Origin: Candidatus Babeliales bacterium
GTDB taxonomy: Bacteria; Babelota; Babeliae; Babelales; RVW-14
Assembly: GCA_019749895.1 (NCBI GenBank)
Contig: JAIEPG010000008.1
Location: 62,001-126,000, forward strand
Direction of reading: 5' to 3'
Length of the DNA stretch: 64,000 nucleotides
In this document: piece by piece, positions 41,448 to 49,957 of the stretch
Layout: each line of letters opens with the position of its first letter
Numbering within the stretch: position 1 is the first letter of the stretch
Notes under the pieces: generated by a model
Database searches by the model: none
The model's input: only the letters and a program-made list of their open reading frames with translations
Told to the model about the DNA's origin: nothing
Program-made: the position numbers and the translations under genes

Positions 41448-42551
41448 CTATAACAGTGCTTTGCCTGTCAATGTTTTTACTTCATCAATTTCTTTACTCA
41501 ACTCAAAACTACTCTTTATCTCTTCGCATGCCTCTTGAATGCGCAGCCACTGCTCAGCATCGCCACCCTTGTCTGGATGCATAGTAAGCGCCAGTTTACG
41601 ACACTGACTTCTTACTTCCTGTTCTGTTGCTGTTGAATCTAATCCGATAACCGCAAATGGCTCATCAGCCAAAAGTTGCGCATATTCGCTCGCACAAAAT
41701 TCATCAACAATTGAAGGAAATTTTGTTCCCACTGTCGGCACAACTACTGAGCAAATTGCAAACAACAAACACATAAATCTAACAAACGTCGATGTTGCAT
41801 CTTTTAAAAGCTCATGCTCAAGATAATAATCAGCAATAAAAGGCTTAAACGAACTTTGTTTAATAACAGGAAAACTTGCTATAACAACATGATCTTGGCA
41901 CATGCCCAACACCAGCGGCACGCGCGGCACTGAAAAAATATAATCATCTTCGTTTTGATTTCGCTGATTTAAAAAACTTTGCTCAAAATAGGTTGCCAGC
42001 ATAAAACCAATTTTTTTGACTATCTCAGTTGCTGATGTTTTTAAAACCATCACAACTTTGGCATTATCAATAAGTTCTTGGTCTAAGTGCCTACCTTGCA
42101 ACGAACATACCTGCTTATCAAGCTCTGTACCATCTTCGTCGTAAATTTTTGTCCCAAAATTCAATAACAAAATTTTTTGAAGAAAATCGCGTATTTTTGA
42201 AATTTCAAGTATCTCGTGCACCGTGTCTGATGTTGCATAATCTGCAAAAAGTTTTTTAATAGCAGCCTGAATTGTTGGTAAAGCTTTCAAAAGTACTTCA
42301 AAATCGTCCGACCCTAAATCAGTGTGAGTATCCCACATTTCTGCAATATCCAGGCCACGAGCCTTGCAAAAAGCTTTTATATCCCAGTCTTGCAAGACTG
42401 TCAGCTGGGTCATATCACCAATCACACCAGTGCTGGTATAGCCATTTGAAGAACTGGCGGCCGAATAAACGGTACCCAGAGGCAGTGTTACTGCCGCCAA
42501 AAATACCGCTAAAAAAGTACGCAATTTAGCTAAAATATGATTAAATATCAT
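41448..42551 (-). CDS. Exported protein with C-terminal J-domain
   Basis: 367 residues from ATG 42551, preferred over 42629 because GGGAGG lies just upstream. N-terminal signal peptide (LRTFLAVFLAAVTLPLGTVYS). About 300 residues of unrecognised helical sequence, one likely membrane span (about 258-276, FVRFMCLLFAICSVVVPTVG), then a C-terminal J-domain (about 305-355) with IGLDSTATEQEVRSQCRKLA and the HPD tripeptide in LTMHPDKGGDAEQW. J-domains activate Hsp70; if this one is really exported its partner would be outside the cytosol, for instance in a host cell, or the protein is membrane-anchored with the J-domain inside. Upstream of the PEP-synthase-like gene in one operon. Confidence 0.82.
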   Translation of the reverse strand: MIFNHILAKLRTFLAVFLAAVTLPLGTVYSAASSSNGYTSTGVIGDMTQLTVLQDWDIKAFCKARGLDIAEMWDTHTDLGSDDFEVLLKALPTIQAAIKKLFADYATSDTVHEILEISKIRDFLQKILLLNFGTKIYDEDGTELDKQVCSLQGRHLDQELIDNAKVVMVLKTSATEIVKKIGFMLATYFEQSFLNQRNQNEDDYIFSVPRVPLVLGMCQDHVVIASFPVIKQSSFKPFIADYYLEHELLKDATSTFVRFMCLLFAICSVVVPTVGTKFPSIVDEFCASEYAQLLADEPFAVIGLDSTATEQEVRSQCRKLALTMHPDKGGDAEQWLRIQEACEEIKSSFELSKEIDEVKTLTGKALL

Positions 42552-42802
42552 AAAAACCTCCCGTTTTAAGTGGCAAAAAAGCCACCTATTATTAACAATT
42601 AATATACAAAGAGAAAATAAAATTGTCAATCACCCCCTATTTTTCATACAAAAGTGCCACTTTTTTGATTGAATAGGCCTAAAATAACCAGAATCAACAA
42701 GATCCCCTGCTTCTATTTCTTGCAAAATTGTACTATAGTACCTGCATCAATTGCCCCCAGGTACTGCCAAAGCCCCACTTTGCAAGAAAAAAGGAGAACG
42801 TA

Positions 42803-44203
42803 ATGAACGACAATATTTTTCGCGAATATGACATTCGAGGCATTGTTGGCGATGAACTGCCCATTGACCAAGCGTACGACCTGGGCCAGGCGATAGTAAC
42901 CTTTCTCAAAAAAAAGCATCCGCACCTAACCACCATGGTGGTAGGGCGCGACGGCCGCACCCATTCACTACCCATCACCAAACATTTAATGAAAGCGTTT
43001 ATTGACCACGGCATTGACGTTATTGACGTTGGCATTGTCCCAACGCCCGTTGTTTATTTTGCTGTCCACTTTTTTAACACGCCAGGCGGCATTTGCGTTA
43101 CCGCATCGCACAACCCAAAAGAATATAACGGCGTTAAAATGTGGGCGGTGTGGGGCAAAGAAATTCAAGAAATAAAAAAGATTTATCACGAAAAATCATT
43201 TAGAGATACAAACGATAAAAAAGGCTCTATCAAAGATTATAACGTTATCACTGAGTACATACATTATTTGACCGAAAAATTTGCACATTTAAAAAATGCC
43301 AAGCTTGATGTGGTTATTGACTGCGGCAATGGAACTGCTGGCACTATATTCCCTACACTCGTTGAAAAAATGAACTGGGGCAATGTAAAATTGCTATTTA
43401 CCGAAGTTGACGGCACCTTCCCACACCACGAAGCCGACCCGACCGTTAAAAAAAATATGCTCTCGGTAAAAGGTGAGCTTGACCGCAGCTCGTGGTTTAA
43501 GTTTGGACTCGGCCTTGATGGCGACTGCGACCGCATGGCGCCCATGACGCGCAGTGGCTTTTTGGTGCCCGGCGACCAGCTCTTGGCACTCTACGCACAA
43601 AAAGTATTAAAAAATAATCCCAAGGCAACGGTTGTTTTTGATATCAAAAGTTCAGGCAGCCTGACCGAAGTTTTGACCAAGCTAGGCGCCAACCCAGTCA
43701 TGTCTCCGTCTGGCCATTCAATTATTAAAGAACAAATGATCAAGCACAAGGCACTTTTGGCGGGCGAACTCAGCTGCCACTTCTTCTTTGCCGACCGCTA
43801 TTTTGGCTATGATGACGGGATTTATGCTGCCATGCGTTTGTTTGAAATTATGGAAGAAAGCAAAGAAACACTCGAAACGCTCATTGCTTCGTTTCCGGTA
43901 AAAGTTAGCTCGCCAGAGTTTCGCATCCCCTGTGTTTCTGAAGAAGATAAAGGCATAATTGTTGAGCATGTAAAAAATATTTTTGCAGCACGCGCTGATG
44001 CGGCTATAATAACTATAGATGGTATTCGTGCCCAAATGGCTTACGGGTGGGGCTTAGTTCGCGCATCCAATACCCAAAACGTTATTTGTTTACGCTTTGA
44101 ATCAGAAACCAAAGATGGCCTTAAAAAGGTTAAACAGGACTTTTTTGAAGCACTTGTGCCTTATTTTGAAAAGAAGAAGTTGAAGGAAGGAATTGATTTA
44201 TAA
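42803..44203 (+). CDS. Phosphomannomutase/phosphoglucomutase
   Basis: 466 residues from ATG 42803 (AAGGAG seven bases before; longer frame rejected). Interconverts hexose-6-phosphate and hexose-1-phosphate for nucleotide-sugar and envelope glycan synthesis. Start FREYDIRGIVGDEL is typical of the AlgC/ManB group. Active-site phosphoserine Ser102 in TASHNPKEYNG, metal loop GLDGDCDRM, sugar-binding loop GELSCHFFF (GEMSGH-type) and C-terminal phosphate loop RASNTQNVICLRFE. Overlaps the endonuclease IV start by 11 bases. Which sugar it prefers cannot be told; GEMSGH-type loops are found in dual-specificity enzymes. Confidence 0.94.
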   Translation: MNDNIFREYDIRGIVGDELPIDQAYDLGQAIVTFLKKKHPHLTTMVVGRDGRTHSLPITKHLMKAFIDHGIDVIDVGIVPTPVVYFAVHFFNTPGGICVTASHNPKEYNGVKMWAVWGKEIQEIKKIYHEKSFRDTNDKKGSIKDYNVITEYIHYLTEKFAHLKNAKLDVVIDCGNGTAGTIFPTLVEKMNWGNVKLLFTEVDGTFPHHEADPTVKKNMLSVKGELDRSSWFKFGLGLDGDCDRMAPMTRSGFLVPGDQLLALYAQKVLKNNPKATVVFDIKSSGSLTEVLTKLGANPVMSPSGHSIIKEQMIKHKALLAGELSCHFFFADRYFGYDDGIYAAMRLFEIMEESKETLETLIASFPVKVSSPEFRIPCVSEEDKGIIVEHVKNIFAARADAAIITIDGIRAQMAYGWGLVRASNTQNVICLRFESETKDGLKKVKQDFFEALVPYFEKKKLKEGIDL

Positions 44204-45050
44204 CAACAAGCTGGGCTTACACATTCGCCTGAAAGACAGCATCAACCAGATACTGGACGATGCGTTGCTGTACAACGTTGCTTATGCGCAATTTTTCCTT
44301 ACCCAAACACACCGCGATTCAAAATATATAAAATTTAGCAAAGAAGAGCAGGAGCTGTTTATTCAACGTAAACGCGAGCTTTTTTCGGGCATTTTTGTTC
44401 ACAGCTCATACTGGATTAACCCTGCTTCGGGCAAAAAATCAACACAAGAAGTTTCACGCAAGCTCTTAAAACAGGAAATTAACCTGGCAGAGCGTCTTGA
44501 GATTCCTTACATTGTTTTACATTCCGGCTCGGCAACCTGGCACCAACCAGAGTTAAGCCCAGAGGAAAACAAGCTTTTAGGTATAAAAACGCTCTGCTCA
44601 ACACTCAATGCTGTTTTAAAGGACACAACCAACGTTCAAATTTTGCTGGAAAATACTGCTCACGGCAACCTATGCCTGGGCAGTGACTTCCAAGACTTTG
44701 TCTTAATTAAAGAATTTCTCGATTATCCTGAAAAAGTGGCCTTTTGTTTAGATTTTTCGCATGCCTTCTCATTTGGCTATAATCTTGAAAAAGAGGCCGA
44801 ATTTACCGATATTCTTGAAAAAACCATTGGTTTGACCAATCTAAAGCTCATTCATTTTAATGACTCTTTAGAACCAATGGGCAGCCAAAAAGATCGCCAT
44901 GCAATTCCCGGAGAGGGCCTTATTGGGGCGCCCGTGCTGCAATCGCTCATCAAAAACCCCGCTTTTAGCGATATCCCTAAAATCATTGAAGTACCCCTTC
45001 CCGAACCTGAAATCATGAATATAACCCTAAGAAATATTTCAGCTTGGTAA
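44193..45050 (+). CDS. nfo: Endonuclease IV (AP endonuclease family 2)
   Basis: 285 residues with TTG start at 44193 (GAAGGAAGG just before). Cleaves abasic sites in base excision repair using three zinc ions. TIM-barrel features: KLGLHIRLKDSINQILDDAL, IFVHSSYWINPAS (zinc His), IPYIVLHSGSA, LLENTAHGNLCLGS (Glu ligand), FCLDFSHAFSFGY (Asp/His ligands), LIHFNDSLEPMGSQKDRH with DRH typical of the family, and IPKIIEVPLPEPEI. Complete length for Nfo. Translated from a frame overlapping the end of the phosphomannomutase gene. Confidence 0.93.
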   Translation: MIYNNKLGLHIRLKDSINQILDDALLYNVAYAQFFLTQTHRDSKYIKFSKEEQELFIQRKRELFSGIFVHSSYWINPASGKKSTQEVSRKLLKQEINLAERLEIPYIVLHSGSATWHQPELSPEENKLLGIKTLCSTLNAVLKDTTNVQILLENTAHGNLCLGSDFQDFVLIKEFLDYPEKVAFCLDFSHAFSFGYNLEKEAEFTDILEKTIGLTNLKLIHFNDSLEPMGSQKDRHAIPGEGLIGAPVLQSLIKNPAFSDIPKIIEVPLPEPEIMNITLRNISAW

Positions 45051-45134
45051 GAATTTTAACCCCTTTTTAAAAAAGCAGTTAATTGTGTCACTTTTTAGAC
45101 CCAATATTTGCATATTTGAATAGAGATTAGGCGT

Positions 45135-45163
45135 TTGACGGTCCTAGCGCCAAAATCTATACT
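45135..45163 (+). promoter_or_regulatory. Promoter of the 45278 gene
   Basis: TTGACG (45135-45140), 17-base spacer, TATACT (45158-45163). About 105 bases of leader follow, in which a run TCGTGGGGGGCTTTTCT near 45196 is notable but no clear riboswitch fold is seen. Confidence 0.7.
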
Positions 45164-45277
45164 AGTTCTATGATTATAGAGTTTTAGAGCTCGGGTCGTG
45201 GGGGGCTTTTCTACTTATAGTTAACTGTGTTGTTATTAAAGTAAATGTAACTATTCATAGTAGGTGGGGTATTCTTT

Positions 45278-45904
45278 ATGAAACGCTTTTACCTCTACGC
45301 ATATGCGTTTTTTGTAAGTTTTATGACCAGCATGTGGTCACCAGTTGTCGCCGACAACCAATTTTTTCAGGCAATCAAATTTGAAGAACTTGCGCAAAAA
45401 GCTTTACAGACAAAACAAAAGTCTCAAGATCTACCATCAATTGATCAAGAGAAACTTGCATCACTTAAAAATTGCTATGCAGAGTTTTTGAAAAACTACT
45501 CACAAGAATCTTTGGCGCACGCAAGCAATTTCTTCAGTCAAGAAAACTGCGAAGCCACAAAAGTAATAAAATTTAAGCAAGAAATGCAAACTAAGGCTAT
45601 GGGAGCCATGGCTAACTTATTAAGCCCGGAGCCAGAGCTTTTGCCTGAACATGCCGTTACGCAAAATCTATTGAAAACAGCCTTTGAAATTATGGCTGAC
45701 TTACACACAATCCTTAAATGGATCAACACCAGTGGCCTTGTTAAGCGCTTAACACCAGACGTTCATACGCTGGTTAACGATCTTAAACTTGATGCCAACA
45801 AGCTTCAAGAATTTTTGAATTCAGAACATGGTAAGGAATTTGTACTTAAAAGCTGCAAATTAGAGAACGAAATAGGGAAGATTTTTAGCACCTGGCTCTC
45901 GTAA
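45278..45904 (+). CDS. Small exported protein of unknown function
   Basis: 208 residues. Signal peptide about 1-25 (FFVSFMTSMWSPVVA). The mature protein is helical, without membrane span or Cys cluster. The C-terminal stretch LNSEHGKEFVLKSCKLENEI faintly resembles the DUF2059 pattern (helix with FxxxxGKxL), but I am not confident. Good promoter upstream; the neighbouring gene at 45959 encodes a protein of similar size, composition and layout, so the pair may be functionally linked. Confidence 0.72.
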   Translation: MKRFYLYAYAFFVSFMTSMWSPVVADNQFFQAIKFEELAQKALQTKQKSQDLPSIDQEKLASLKNCYAEFLKNYSQESLAHASNFFSQENCEATKVIKFKQEMQTKAMGAMANLLSPEPELLPEHAVTQNLLKTAFEIMADLHTILKWINTSGLVKRLTPDVHTLVNDLKLDANKLQEFLNSEHGKEFVLKSCKLENEIGKIFSTWLS

Positions 45905-45958
45905 TACTCGTGAAATGTGGAAATAGAACAGTGTAAATGATAAGTGGAGGTATTTATC

Positions 45959-46729
45959 ATGGTGAATATTATGAAAAAATTAAAACTAGTTTTCTTAGGC
46001 GTATGTATGTCATTGGTCCTTGGTGGCAACATGGCACATGCATCAGACGCAATTAATGAAAGTCTTACTTCAAAGATTAAAAACTTTGTAAAAGAAGCAA
46101 GCACTAAAGTGCGTAGTAAGTTTACTGGCGTTAATATACAAGCTGCATGTCAACTTGCAGGCTTGATAGAATATAAACCAGCAAGTCTTGGCTACTGCTT
46201 GGCTTTCAGAAATAGAAACCAAGCATTGCTTGCCAAGCTACCAGCAGTTGCAAGCAAAATTGGAACACAAACATTTGAAAAATTGTCCAAAACAATGCCA
46301 GAAGCAGTATCTCAAGACTTAAACCAATTGAAACAAGAATACAGCCACTTGATCCCAACGGTTAAACCAGCTCATGAAAATGTCAGCGTTGCTCAAAGAG
46401 AACTTGTTGAAAAGCTTCTCATTGTAGCCAACTATGAAACCGTAAAATCCTTGATTAAAACAGGTCTTTTCTTTGCATCACTGCAATATCAGAACCTTTT
46501 GGAAGCGTACGGCGTAACACTTGACCCAGAAAAAGCTGCAGATATCGTTCATGAAACTACCATTGAAGTTTTGGCAACAAGCCTAACAGCACACGAAATC
46601 AACGAATTAATAGAGTTCTTTCAACATGAAACATTCAACCTCATCATCAAAAATAGAGGAATTGCTATCGACATGTTGATTAAGGAAATGCCTGAGCTTG
46701 CACCACTCAAGATGCTTGCTGGCGCATAA
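45959..46729 (+). CDS. Exported protein, possibly DUF2059-like
   Basis: 256 residues from ATG 45959; GTGGAGG eight bases before makes this start clear. Signal peptide about 1-29 (KLVFLGVCMSLVLGGNMAHA). Helical mature region; near the C-terminus LTAHEINELIEFFQHETFNL resembles the DUF2059 helix-turn pattern (ELxxFYxxPxGxxL). No catalytic residues recognised. Follows the 45278 gene by 54 bases and ends at a terminator-like hairpin, so probably transcribed from the 45135 promoter. Confidence 0.74.
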   Translation: MVNIMKKLKLVFLGVCMSLVLGGNMAHASDAINESLTSKIKNFVKEASTKVRSKFTGVNIQAACQLAGLIEYKPASLGYCLAFRNRNQALLAKLPAVASKIGTQTFEKLSKTMPEAVSQDLNQLKQEYSHLIPTVKPAHENVSVAQRELVEKLLIVANYETVKSLIKTGLFFASLQYQNLLEAYGVTLDPEKAADIVHETTIEVLATSLTAHEINELIEFFQHETFNLIIKNRGIAIDMLIKEMPELAPLKMLAGA

Positions 46730-46749
46730 AACCTGAAATTAGACCTAGG

Positions 46750-46795
46750 AAGAAAGGCTCTTTGGGCTCTCGCTCAGAGAGCCTTTCTTAGTTAA
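46750..46795 (+). terminator. Hairpin after the 45959 gene
   Basis: AAGAAAGGCTCT (46750-46761)/AGAGCCTTTCTT (46778-46789), perfect 12-bp stem; only a short T-run follows. Confidence 0.75.
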
Positions 46796-46818
46796 AGAGG
46801 TAATTTGTGAGCTTAGAC

Positions 46819-46846
46819 TGGACAAAACAAGCATCTTTGCTAGAAT
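46819..46846 (+). promoter_or_regulatory. Promoter of rplU
   Basis: TGGACA (46819-46824), 16-base spacer, TAGAAT (46841-46846) preceded by TGC. Leader of about 80 bases. Confidence 0.55.
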
Positions 46847-46931
46847 TAGTAGTCATAAACAAGCAAATTTTTGATCGTACGATAAGTAAGCGCTATTTTT
46901 ATATGCTGCGAGTCTGAAAGGCATAAAAACC

Positions 46932-47273
46932 ATGAGTGAAGCATTAGCAAAGCCAGTTTTCGAAAAATACGCAATTTTTCAAACAGGCGGCAAACAATAC
47001 CAAGCAATTCCAGGACAAACCGTCGCTATTGAAAAAATTGAAGGCGAAGCTGGAACAGCATTAAGTTTTTCTGAAGTTTTGTTCAGAAAACAAGGTGCCG
47101 ACAAATTTGAATTCGGTCAACCATTTGTTGAAGGTGCAACCATCAAGGCAAGCATCGTTAAACAAACCCAAGGTCCGAAAATTGTTATTTTCAAATTCAA
47201 AAGACGTACTAAAGGCCGCGTAAGAAAAGGCCATCGTCAACCAATTACGGTTGTTCGAATCGAAAATATTTAA
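46932..47273 (+). CDS. rplU: 50S ribosomal protein L21
   Basis: 113 residues, normal bL21 length with a short N-terminal extension. Binds 23S rRNA. Family features: KYAIFQTGGKQYQAIPGQTV at the start, VLFRKQGAD in the middle, and KRRTKGRVRKGHRQPITVVR at the C-terminus (KxRxxYRRxxGHRQ-type). In most bacteria rpmA (L27) follows rplU directly; here the next gene is a convergent methyltransferase whose stop lies two bases after the rplU stop, so rpmA is elsewhere. Confidence 0.96.
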   Translation: MSEALAKPVFEKYAIFQTGGKQYQAIPGQTVAIEKIEGEAGTALSFSEVLFRKQGADKFEFGQPFVEGATIKASIVKQTQGPKIVIFKFKRRTKGRVRKGHRQPITVVRIENI

Positions 47274-47274
47274 G

Positions 47275-48048
47275 CTATTTTTGCATTGAAAAAACGATAA
47301 CTTCGTTTTTTTCACAAGCTTCATGGTGGGTGTAGTTACCGTACATAAATACGTTACGAAAGCCCACCTTTTCTATTATCATCTTAAATTCATGCCAACT
47401 GTACCAGCGTAGCTGCATCGTTTTTACGTAGCTTGCTGCCAACTGACTGTTTTTATACACTTCGTACTTGAGCCATTTTGTTTCTATCTGCTCAAAGTGA
47501 TTACGCTGAATCGCTTCAGAAAGCACCACATGCGCATTATCTTCAACACGTGTTGTTGCGCGGCGTACCGACCAAACACCCTGCTCTGCCGTTAGCATTT
47601 GCAATGTTGGCATAAATAATGAGATCAGCAAGCGCCCACCTTGTTCCAAATGAACATAAAAACGACGCAATGCTTCCAACACCTCTTGTCTGCTCACTAA
47701 CAACTGAAAAGTACACAAGGGAATAAAAATTGTTTTATATGAATATGGAATTTTAAGCGATTGCATGTATTGCTGATAAATAATTGGCTTCAAGCCAAAC
47801 TGCTCGGCTTTTTCTTGGCACACACCCATCATCTGCGCTGAAGGTTCAACACCATGCACTTCAAGGTTGTTGCGTAGGTATGGCAACAACAACCGCCCAG
47901 TCCCTGAGCCTACTTCTAAAGCAAGCCCGTTACCGTGACGAATAAAGTGTTCGTAAAATGATTGGTCTTCGTGCGGCTCTGAACCAAACCACAAATCGTA
48001 AAGTTCAACGGTTATACCTTCATAAACATAAGCACCTTGAATGTGCAT
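47275..48048 (-). CDS. SAM-dependent methyltransferase
   Basis: 257 residues from ATG 48048 (AAGGAG before it; longer open frame rejected). Class I methyltransferase: YDLWFGSEPHEDQSFYEHFI before the SAM site, motif I LALEVGSGTGRLLLPYLR, then VHGVEPSAQMMGVCQEKAEQ. The later segment FIPLCTFQLLVSRQEVLEAL fits the family of small-molecule methyltransferases (UbiE/Bmt-like superfamily). The substrate cannot be predicted. Convergent with rplU and divergent from the 48219 gene. Confidence 0.86.
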   Translation of the reverse strand: MHIQGAYVYEGITVELYDLWFGSEPHEDQSFYEHFIRHGNGLALEVGSGTGRLLLPYLRNNLEVHGVEPSAQMMGVCQEKAEQFGLKPIIYQQYMQSLKIPYSYKTIFIPLCTFQLLVSRQEVLEALRRFYVHLEQGGRLLISLFMPTLQMLTAEQGVWSVRRATTRVEDNAHVVLSEAIQRNHFEQIETKWLKYEVYKNSQLAASYVKTMQLRWYSWHEFKMIIEKVGFRNVFMYGNYTHHEACEKNEVIVFSMQK

Positions 48049-48218
48049 AGAAATCTCCTTTAACAAATGCAAACAATAAATGCTTGAAAAGCAATACCGT
48101 AGATGTATTGATATGTCAAATGAAAACTGCTCTACAACCACCTTGCAAAAAGGCACTAACGTGTTATAACTTTTCAGTGAAAAGAATTAGATTGTTTTAT
48201 GGAGATACTAGGTTTACT

Positions 48219-48857
48219 ATGTTCAAAAAAATGTATTTAGCTCTCTTTTTTGTTAGCACACCAGCAAATTTATTAAACGCAGAAATTATTAAAACAACAA
48301 TAAAAGTTGATAAAGTTACCTGTTCCTACTGCGTAACATCACTACAAAAAGCATTTGCGCAATTAAAACATAAAGATTTAAAAAGCATAGAAAGCAGAAA
48401 TGTTGATGTTGAACAAAAGCAACTCACCATCAATCTTCACGGCGGCAATGCGTTAAAACTAGCCGACATAGAAACATTGTATGAATCAACCATCGACAAT
48501 GCTAACTATAAATTTGGCGGCATTACGCACCTTGAAGCCGTTGGCTCAATCAAGCACGGCGACTTTGGCTACTACTTTAATGTTGATGGCAGCAACGACA
48601 AAATTTACCTGCTCGAACCATTAACCACCGAACAAGAAACAATAGCACCCGCCAAAAAGAAATGGTGGCAGCGCTTGATGTTTTGGAAAAGCAACACAGA
48701 AACTAAAGAAACAGCAACCACCGATCCAATAAAAAATAAAATTAAACATCTGGCAAACACACGCTCATTGCTGCGCATCAGCGCACCAGTGCACCGCCAC
48801 CCTGATGAGACCTACGGCGTTTCAAACTACCATCACCTTAAAATATTTGTGGCGTAA
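48219..48857 (+). CDS. Exported protein with heavy-metal-associated-like domain
   Basis: 212 residues from ATG 48219. Signal peptide about 1-22 (MYLALFFVSTPANLLNA). Residues 25-95 resemble an HMA metal-binding fold: IIKTTIKVDKVTCSYCVTSL with a CxxC pair at the expected loop, which usually binds Cu(I) or Zn(II), or here may simply be redox-active outside the cytosol. Followed by a Trp-rich basic stretch (KKKWWQRLMFWK) and a His-containing C-terminus (VHRHPDE, YHHLK). No transporter is adjacent. The kinase-like gene starts six bases downstream, so the two are likely co-transcribed. Confidence 0.72.
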   Translation: MFKKMYLALFFVSTPANLLNAEIIKTTIKVDKVTCSYCVTSLQKAFAQLKHKDLKSIESRNVDVEQKQLTINLHGGNALKLADIETLYESTIDNANYKFGGITHLEAVGSIKHGDFGYYFNVDGSNDKIYLLEPLTTEQETIAPAKKKWWQRLMFWKSNTETKETATTDPIKNKIKHLANTRSLLRISAPVHRHPDETYGVSNYHHLKIFVA

Positions 48858-48862
48858 CGCTC

Positions 48863-49453
48863 TTGATAATCGAAAATATTCAAAGTATTGTGCATGCACA
48901 GCGCATTGCAATTTTGGGATGCAGCGGAACCGGCAAGACCACGCTTGCGCGCAACCTTGGCGTGTTACTCAACCTGCCGGTGCATCATTTGGACCGCTAC
49001 TACTGGCAAGCAGGCTGGCAGGCTTCTGATAATCAAACATTCAAAAATGTCCATCAAAAACTGTGTTCAGAACCGCGCTGGATCATTGACGGTAATCAAA
49101 CGCTAACACAGCCAGAGCGCTGCAAACATGCTGACATTATTATCTTTTTAGATTTTGCACGCCACATTTACTGGTGGCGCGTTTTTGTACGCTGGCTCAA
49201 CTTTCGCAACGAACAACGACCAGATCTTGCACCAGGTTGCCGCGATTCACTCAATCGCCACTTTCTTGCCTACATTTTCAATTTTAAAAGTATCTGGCGG
49301 CCCATGGTACTAAAGAATCTTGCAGAACAAAAAAGAGCCGACAAGACTGTTATTGTCTTGCACCGCCCTCACGAAGTTTCGGTCTTATTAAAAAAATTAA
49401 CGACTATACTCGCCCCAGAAAATCAGCTATCTCCTGATGTGAGTGTAAAATAA
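48863..49453 (+). CDS. P-loop NTPase, DNA-topology-modulation/adenylate-kinase-like
   Basis: 196 residues with TTG start at 48863; an internal GTG at 48890 is also possible, ribosome binding site weak. Walker A GCSGTGKTT (about 17-25), then NLPVHHLDRYYWQAGW and WIIDGNQT, the pattern of the FlaR/adenylate-kinase-related group that includes so-called topology modulation proteins. Substrate unknown, probably a small phosphate acceptor. It shares about 50 bases of coding DNA (49404-49453) with a convergent paralogue on the other strand. Confidence 0.82.
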   Translation: MIIENIQSIVHAQRIAILGCSGTGKTTLARNLGVLLNLPVHHLDRYYWQAGWQASDNQTFKNVHQKLCSEPRWIIDGNQTLTQPERCKHADIIIFLDFARHIYWWRVFVRWLNFRNEQRPDLAPGCRDSLNRHFLAYIFNFKSIWRPMVLKNLAEQKRADKTVIVLHRPHEVSVLLKKLTTILAPENQLSPDVSVK

Positions 49454-49916
49454 TCACGGGCTTTGTTTTTTTCACTTCATCCAAAATTGCAATAACACCA
49501 GGCTTATACCTTTTTGGGTAACGCCAAACATACAAAAGGAATTTGAGTGTTAATCGCTCTGGACACCCTTCAGGTAAATCAAAACGACTCTCACACCGAT
49601 TTTGCCACCGTCGCTTAATAATACGCCACAAACAAATTCGACGCGGCACATCCAAAAAAATAACTAAATCGGCAATCAATGCACGATCAGCAATGGTACG
49701 CACTTGGCTGCCATCAATGATCCATTCGCTCTTGGCGCAAAGCTCGTGATGCAATGCTCTAAAATCTTGATAGTCACGCTCGACCCAATTTGGCAACCAA
49801 AAATACAAATCAAGATGATGCACTGGCAGATTCCACCTGGCACCAAGTGCCGTTGCCAGCGTTGTCTTGCCCGACCCGCTGCAGCCAATAACTGCTATTT
49901 TTTTGTACGGTTTCAT
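49404..49916 (-). CDS. P-loop NTPase, paralogue of the convergent 48863 gene
   Basis: 170 residues; GGAG nine bases before ATG 49916. Walker A GCSGSGKTT (about 11-19), NLPVHHLDLYFWLPNW, EWIIDGSQVRT and VIFLDVPRRICLWRIIKR align closely with the 48863 protein. Same family (AAA/FlaR-like, adenylate-kinase superfamily). The two genes are tail to tail and overlap by 50 bases, an arrangement expected from an inverted duplication. Function unknown. Confidence 0.85.
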   Translation of the reverse strand: MKPYKKIAVIGCSGSGKTTLATALGARWNLPVHHLDLYFWLPNWVERDYQDFRALHHELCAKSEWIIDGSQVRTIADRALIADLVIFLDVPRRICLWRIIKRRWQNRCESRFDLPEGCPERLTLKFLLYVWRYPKRYKPGVIAILDEVKKTKPVIILHSHQEIADFLGRV

Positions 49917-49957
49917 AAAAACAACTCCGTTAAAAAAAGGGGCATAAAGCCCCTTCT

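Noticed and set aside
45164-45277. Leader of the 45278 gene as a riboswitch
   Set aside because: The GGGG run suggested structure, but I could not fold it into any known riboswitch pattern and there is no terminator or anti-terminator pair.
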